A stretch of DNA of 64,000 nt from Gammaproteobacteria bacterium (GTDB lineage Bacteria; Pseudomonadota; Gammaproteobacteria; Steroidobacterales; GCA-2729495): positions 1,264,992-1,328,991 of the forward strand of contig CP054183.1 in the NCBI GenBank assembly GCA_015709695.1, given 5' to 3'. The notes under the pieces were generated by a model, which saw only the letters and a program-made list of their open reading frames with translations, ran no database searches and was not told the origin of the DNA. Positions 59,559 to 64,000 of the stretch are shown in pieces (within the stretch, counting starts at the first letter, position 1; the number at the start of each line of letters is the position of its first letter). The position numbers and the translations under genes were made by a program.

Positions 59559-59846
59559 TCAGGCTGGCCAGTAGGAGTAGGCAACCAGCAACAGGCCGAT
59601 CCAGGTCAGCGCCAAAGGCAGGTATCGCCAAGGGCGACGGCGCAGGGTGCCCACGAACCCGGCTGCCGCCACCACGGCGAGCACCAGGAACATCGTGAAG
59701 GCACGAACGACCTCGGGCAACTCGGTCGCGAAGCGCGGATGCTCATGCTGCAGCAACCAGAACACGAACAGCACGACACCGAGCCCGAATGCCAGCGATA
59801 CCAGACTGCCTGCCACGAATCCAAGGATGGCCGTAAACGGGTGCAT
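59559..59846 (-). CDS. Small three-helix membrane protein
   Basis: A 95-residue protein (MHPFTAILGFVAGSLVSLAFGLGVVLFVFWLL...) with three hydrophobic helices and little else. ATG 59846 was chosen because the 17 upstream residues overlap the divergent Prc gene region and are not hydrophobic. Related small proteins are common in Gammaproteobacteria, but I cannot name a family. Confidence 0.6.
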   Translation of the reverse strand: MHPFTAILGFVAGSLVSLAFGLGVVLFVFWLLQHEHPRFATELPEVVRAFTMFLVLAVVAAAGFVGTLRRRPWRYLPLALTWIGLLLVAYSYWPA

Positions 59847-59946
59847 ACACGGGTAGTCCAGCGACCACGCGCCGCCGGTCGCGGCGACGATGGCCAAGGC
59901 TTGCTATGATTTCCAGGCTACGGAAGCGAACAGATTGAACCGGAAA

Positions 59947-62088
59947 ATGCTCAACAGCGCAAACCACGACTCCTGGCGCAGATGGCGTGCTCTTGCCGCA
60001 AGCAGCCTGCTCCTTGCGGTTACGGCACTGCAGTGGCCGGCTGTGGCTGCCCCACCCGCCCAGGCTGCTCCGGCAGCGGACGTGCCGGGCATCCTTCAGG
60101 CAACTGACCGGCAACGACAGGTCGCACGGATGACCACGCGCTTCGTGGAGCGCTTTCATTACGGGCGCCAGGCCATAGACGACCACTTGTCCGAGCAGAT
60201 CCTGAACAATTACCTGCAGGCGCTCGACGGCAACCGCCAGTACTTCCTTGAATCCGACATCAACTATTTTTCCCGCTATCGCCACAGCCTCGACGATGTG
60301 CTCGAGACCGGCGACGTCGAACCGGTGTTCGACATTTTCCGCCTCTACCGTCTGCGGGCACAGCAGCATCTCTCCTTTGCCATTTCCCAGCTGGACAAGC
60401 AGCCGGACTTCACGATTGACGAGGACTTTCGCTTCGACAGGGAGAAGGCGCCGTGGCTTGCCACCCCGCAGGAGATGCAGGACAACTGGCGCCGCCGCGT
60501 GAAGAACGACGCCATCAGCCTGCTGATGGCGGACAAGACCTGGCCCGAGGCCGCAGCAATCCTGCACAAGCGCTACGAGCGGGTCCTGAAGCGCATCAAT
60601 GACCTGGACAGCGACGAGGTATTCGAAACCTTCATGAATGCCTTCGCCCGCACACTGGACCCGCATTCGAGCTACCTGTCGCCGCGCCAGTCGGAGGAAT
60701 ACCGCATCCAGATGAGCCTGTCCTACCAGGGCATCGGCGCTTCGCTGCAGCTAGATGATGACGTCGTCAAGATCCTGAGCATCATCCCCGGTGGACCGGC
60801 GGCCATCGACGGCCGGCTCAAGGCCAGCGACCGCATCACCGCCGTCGGCCAGGGCACCAGCGGCGAGCTGGTCGACGTCGTCGGCTGGCAGCTGGACGAT
60901 GTCGTGCAGCTGATACGCGGGCCGCAGGGCACGACCGTGCGCCTGCAGGTGTTGCCCGCGAATACGCCTCCCGGCAGCCAGGAGCAGGTCCTGAGCCTGG
61001 TGCGAGACAAGGTCAAGCTGGAGGAACAGGCGGCCAGGAGCGAGGTGCGAGAAATCAAGCGCAACGGCCGCACCATCAAGGTTGGCGTCATCACGGTGCC
61101 GAGCTTCTATCAGGACTTCGATGCCCGCAGCCGCGGCGATGAAGACTACGTCAGCACCACGCGTGACGTGCGCCGACTGCTGGAGCAATTGAATAAGCAG
61201 GGGATCGAGGGACTGGTGATGGACCTGCGTGGCAATGGCGGCGGCCACCTCACCGAAGCCACCGGCCTCACCGGTCTGTTCATCGATACCGGTCCCGTCG
61301 TCCAGCTCCGCGATACCAGCGGGCGGGTCGAGGTACTTCCCGACCCCGTACCCTCGGTGGCCTACGCCGGTCCACTGGTCGTGCTGGTCGACCGCTTCAG
61401 CGCATCAGCCTCGGAAATCTTCACCGCGGCCATCCAGGACTACCACCGCGGCATCGTCATTGGCCAGCAGACCTTCGGCAAGGGCACGGTGCAGAATCTC
61501 TACCCGCTTGACCAGTATGCACGGCGGCAAACCGAGCCCGGCCTGGGCCAGCTGACCCTGACCATCGGCAAGTTCTACCGGGTCACGGGTGGCAGCACGC
61601 AGAACAAGGGCGTGGTTCCCGACATCGCGCTGCCCTCCGGCGTCGATCCCGACGAGGTTGGCGAGAACAGCCGCGACGGCGCCCTGCCCTGGGACCAGAT
61701 CAATGCGACCCGATTCCGGGCTGCCAGCCCGCTTGACGGCGCCATCGCCTATCTCACGCAGCACGAAGTCGAGCGCATGCAATCCGACCCCGATGTACGC
61801 TACCTGCTGGCGGACATCGAAGCGGGTGCCGAACTGCGCTCGCAGAAGACCGTGTCATTGAACCTCAAGACGCGCATCGACGAGCGCGAGCAACAGCGGA
61901 AGCAGCAGCTGGCGCGGGAGAACACGCGCCGTGCGGCCGAGGGGCTTGCCCCCATCGAGTCACTGGACAAGATCAAGCCCGAGGACTTGCCGGATGTCCT
62001 GCTGAAGCAGGCAACGCAGGTTCTCAGCGACTATGTCGCCCTGGATCAGGCCGGCAAGGCCATGGCGAGGAACAACTCCGGAAACTGA
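59947..62088 (+). CDS. prc: Carboxy-terminal processing (tail-specific) protease Prc
   Basis: A 713-residue periplasmic protease. A basic N-terminal stretch and a signal helix (ALAASSLLLAVTALQWPAVAA) lead into the Prc N-terminal domain. A PDZ domain follows (SYQGIGASLQLDDDVVKILSIIPGGPA). The protease core has VMDLRGNGGGHLTEATGLTGLFI, the nucleophile region DRFSASASEIFTAAIQDYHRG and the lysine in QTFGKGTVQ. It trims proteins by their C termini and affects envelope maintenance. ATG 59947 was chosen for its normal signal peptide; 59890 is in frame but adds 19 residues. Confidence 0.93.
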   Translation: MLNSANHDSWRRWRALAASSLLLAVTALQWPAVAAPPAQAAPAADVPGILQATDRQRQVARMTTRFVERFHYGRQAIDDHLSEQILNNYLQALDGNRQYFLESDINYFSRYRHSLDDVLETGDVEPVFDIFRLYRLRAQQHLSFAISQLDKQPDFTIDEDFRFDREKAPWLATPQEMQDNWRRRVKNDAISLLMADKTWPEAAAILHKRYERVLKRINDLDSDEVFETFMNAFARTLDPHSSYLSPRQSEEYRIQMSLSYQGIGASLQLDDDVVKILSIIPGGPAAIDGRLKASDRITAVGQGTSGELVDVVGWQLDDVVQLIRGPQGTTVRLQVLPANTPPGSQEQVLSLVRDKVKLEEQAARSEVREIKRNGRTIKVGVITVPSFYQDFDARSRGDEDYVSTTRDVRRLLEQLNKQGIEGLVMDLRGNGGGHLTEATGLTGLFIDTGPVVQLRDTSGRVEVLPDPVPSVAYAGPLVVLVDRFSASASEIFTAAIQDYHRGIVIGQQTFGKGTVQNLYPLDQYARRQTEPGLGQLTLTIGKFYRVTGGSTQNKGVVPDIALPSGVDPDEVGENSRDGALPWDQINATRFRAASPLDGAIAYLTQHEVERMQSDPDVRYLLADIEAGAELRSQKTVSLNLKTRIDEREQQRKQQLARENTRRAAEGLAPIESLDKIKPEDLPDVLLKQATQVLSDYVALDQAGKAMARNNSGN

Positions 62089-62118
62089 GCGAGACAGGCG
62101 TCGCTTGCCTGTCGGCAC

Positions 62119-63165
62119 TCAATTGAGCAGGACGCTGTAGACGTCCCAGTACTCTTCCGCGAGCACATTGACCGGCATCGCGCGGGCGTCGACGGGTCTC
62201 GGCTCACCCGTCTCCTGGATGCAGACAGGCACGCTGGCGAAGGAGCCGGCCACGGGAATCGTGTCAATCTCCCGCCTGTACTGAGCGGTCTGCCTGAGGA
62301 ACTCCGCGCGGCGGCGGATCAGGCTGGCCATCTTCTCCGCGGTATGCGCCTTGTTGACCACCGCCTCGATGTTTCGCCCCAGCATCTGGCATTGCGCCAC
62401 ATTCCCGTAGCTGACATCGGCAAGACCACGGATCGACGCCTCGCGCGCCAGCGCGGCCACGTCATGGTCGCTGAACTGGATGAGCATCTCCTGTGCCATG
62501 GCGATCAGGGCAAGGTTGATGTTCCGCCTGCCGTCGATGCCAAGGCCGGCAAATGGCGACATCGGCTCGGCTTCCCGTGCCCGGCGATCTTCACGAATCC
62601 GGTCAATCTGCACCTGCAGGCCGTCGAGCGCGGCACGTATTGCCGCCCGCTGGTCGCGCAATGCACGACGCCGGAAGCAGTGCCAGAATGCCCGCAGCTG
62701 ACCGAGCCGTGCCTCGACTGCATCGAGGTCAGTCTGGACCACGCGTGCGCGGCGCTCGACATCGGCAATGCGGTGGTCGATCAATGCCAGATCGGCGTCG
62801 CGCGCGGCCTCGAACTGCTCCCGGGCAAAGCGCTCCTCGCGGTCCTGCTGCCGTTCGGCCAGCTCCCTGGCGAGACGAACAAGCCGCTTGCGGCACTGCT
62901 GCCAGACGCCCCTGAGCTGGTAGTAGACTACGGCATTGACTGCCTGAAGCGGATCAGCCAGCACGCCTTCGAGCTGCTCCAGACGCTGCTGGGCACGCAT
63001 GCTGAGCGCTTCCTGCTGCCGCACCTGATCGATGAGCTTGTCTTTCTCCCGGCGGAGTTTCGCCAGTTCCTTCTTCAGCTCGGCACGATTCCAGAACAGC
63101 TTGAGCAGCTGCTCTTCGTCAGGCTCCTGCCTGCGCTGCAACAGCGGTGTGGCGGCCGTGCTCAT
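62119..63165 (-). CDS. Coiled-coil protein, unknown
   Basis: A 348-residue protein dominated by long coiled coils (ELKKELAKLRREKDKLIDQVRQQEALSMRAQQRLEQLE; also about 100-200). The C-terminal 140 residues are less regular (LIAMAQEMLIQFSDHDVAALAREAS...). No transmembrane segment or catalytic motif is seen. It is convergent with prc, 30 bases apart. Confidence 0.65.
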   Translation of the reverse strand: MSTAATPLLQRRQEPDEEQLLKLFWNRAELKKELAKLRREKDKLIDQVRQQEALSMRAQQRLEQLEGVLADPLQAVNAVVYYQLRGVWQQCRKRLVRLARELAERQQDREERFAREQFEAARDADLALIDHRIADVERRARVVQTDLDAVEARLGQLRAFWHCFRRRALRDQRAAIRAALDGLQVQIDRIREDRRAREAEPMSPFAGLGIDGRRNINLALIAMAQEMLIQFSDHDVAALAREASIRGLADVSYGNVAQCQMLGRNIEAVVNKAHTAEKMASLIRRRAEFLRQTAQYRREIDTIPVAGSFASVPVCIQETGEPRPVDARAMPVNVLAEEYWDVYSVLLN

Positions 63166-63240
63166 GGGAATGGGGATTAAGTCTAACTGCCGGCCCGCTC
63201 CGGGTCCTTGAAGCAGTCGACATTTCCCGGGGAGCCGGGG

Positions 63241-63699
63241 CTACGGGGTCAGCCGATAGGAGTGGCCGTTGTCCAGCAGGAAATCCAGCCACTTGCCGAA
63301 AGCCATGTTGCAGGCCCAGCGCCTGTCGATCTCGCCACTGTACTCATGCGCCAGGGCAGCCAGGCGCGGATGGCGCTGGAATCCCGCCCAGGCCGTTACC
63401 GCGGCTACCCGGGCGTCCAGGTAGAGGCGAACCGCCACGTCGGGCTCGGCCACGGGCCCGGCCGGATCCTCGAAGAGATAGCTCAGCCGCAGCAGTCGTG
63501 TGTATCGCGATCCCTCCTCCACCGAGAGATGGAGGTCACCGTCACGGGGCGTCCTCGACACGGCCGCTCCCAACGGCCTGGCCGGATTACCGAGCAATGC
63601 TCCGAGCTTGAGATAATTGCCCTCGTACAGCGAGATCAGTCCACCCAGGGATCCCGGACGAACCAAACACTCAGGTACGATGTAGCTGTCTGCGATCAT
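63241..63699 (-). CDS. DUF1249 family protein (YqiB-like)
   Basis: A 152-residue protein from ATG 63699. MIADSYIVPECLVRPGSLGGLISLYEGNYLKLGALLG followed by YTRLLRLSYLF and DPDVAVRLYLDARVAAVTAWAGF-like segments match DUF1249, common in Gammaproteobacteria and usually 140-150 residues long. The longer frame upstream extends over the divergent gene's promoter. An extended -10-like TGCTATATT (complement, TATATT at 63706-63711) sits only seven bases ahead, so the message may be nearly leaderless. Confidence 0.8.
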   Translation of the reverse strand: MIADSYIVPECLVRPGSLGGLISLYEGNYLKLGALLGNPARPLGAAVSRTPRDGDLHLSVEEGSRYTRLLRLSYLFEDPAGPVAEPDVAVRLYLDARVAAVTAWAGFQRHPRLAALAHEYSGEIDRRWACNMAFGKWLDFLLDNGHSYRLTP

Positions 63700-63776
63700 G
63701 ATTCGAATATAGCACAGCCTTTTTCCGCCCCATGCCGGAAGGGCAGGCGTCACAATTGGAAGCGGTGTCGTCAACC

Positions 63777-64000
63777 ATGCGTATTGACAACGATGAATTG
63801 CCCGTGCGTGCCGTAAGCTGCCCGCCCTTCAGCGACCAGCGCATGGGTACTGCCGGGTTGCGCAAGAAGGTCCGGGTGTTTCAGCAGCCGCATTACCTCG
63901 AGACCTTTCTCCAGGCGGTGCTCGACACGCTGCGTCTGCCTCGCGGCTCGACGCTGGTTCTTGGAGGAGATGGACGCTATTTCAATAAGGCAGCGCTGCA
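63777..64000 (+). CDS. pgm: Phosphoglucomutase (alpha-D-glucose type), N-terminal fragment
   Basis: The first 74 residues are visible before the window ends. PFSDQRMGTAGLRKKVRVFQQPHYLETFLQAVLD is the N-terminal substrate-binding block of alpha-phosphoglucomutases, and VLGGDGRYFNKAA is the conserved strand and loop that follows. The active-site serine lies beyond the edge. The enzyme interconverts glucose-1-phosphate and glucose-6-phosphate. Confidence 0.9.
   Translation, partial: MRIDNDELPVRAVSCPPFSDQRMGTAGLRKKVRVFQQPHYLETFLQAVLDTLRLPRGSTLVLGGDGRYFNKAAL

Overview
The window is G+C-rich DNA that looks gammaproteobacterial. The chromosomal genes at the right end (Prc protease, a DUF1249/YqiB-like protein, a FieF-like exporter, glucose-type phosphoglucomutase) fit that class, but the sequence does not fix genus or order. 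It has three parts: most of a lambda-like prophage (1 to about 34470), a dense defence island (34499 to about 54510), and ordinary chromosome (about 54770 to 64000).

Prophage. Rightward replication and recombination genes come first (1-8202): a Walker ATPase, an SSB-like protein, an SF2 helicase, a PD-(D/E)XK nuclease, a TOPRIM primase/helicase and a RuvC-like resolvase. Most are coupled by 4-base stop/start overlaps. A repeat-rich segment (6831-7075) lies between primase and resolvase and could be an origin or control site. Two consecutive ParB-methyltransferase fusions follow (8580-11257), then three leftward small genes that each carry the same 28-bp leader element. A lambda-type head module (small and large terminase, gpW, portal, S49 protease with nested scaffold, decoration protein, major capsid), a siphovirus tail module and a lysis cassette end at 34465. 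No integrase or repressor lies in the window, so the element begins further left.

Defence island. Ten leftward genes, nearly all overlapping or touching, run from 50524 to 34499: a WYL regulator, a RecQ helicase fused to a phosphoribosyltransferase, a DprA-like protein, a type I restriction-modification set with two HsdM genes plus HsdS and HsdR, McrB, McrC and a SIR2-like DUF4917 protein. Divergently, from the same 159-bp promoter region, run an ADP-ribosylglycohydrolase with a large unassigned N-terminal part, a small zinc-type protein and an AbiJ-like nuclease. The most interesting unit is RecQ-phosphoribosyltransferase plus DprA. It pairs the same two domain types as the ShosTA toxin-antitoxin defence system, but the toxin-type domain is joined to a helicase. 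Just after the island is a 20-base piece resembling the 3' end of tmRNA (ssrA), a likely attachment-site remnant.

Chromosome. From 54773: a urea-transporter-like protein, a cation diffusion facilitator, an ASCH-domain protein, two lipoproteins, small membrane proteins, the Prc/CtpA-type protease, a coiled-coil protein, a DUF1249 protein and the start of phosphoglucomutase, cut by the window edge.
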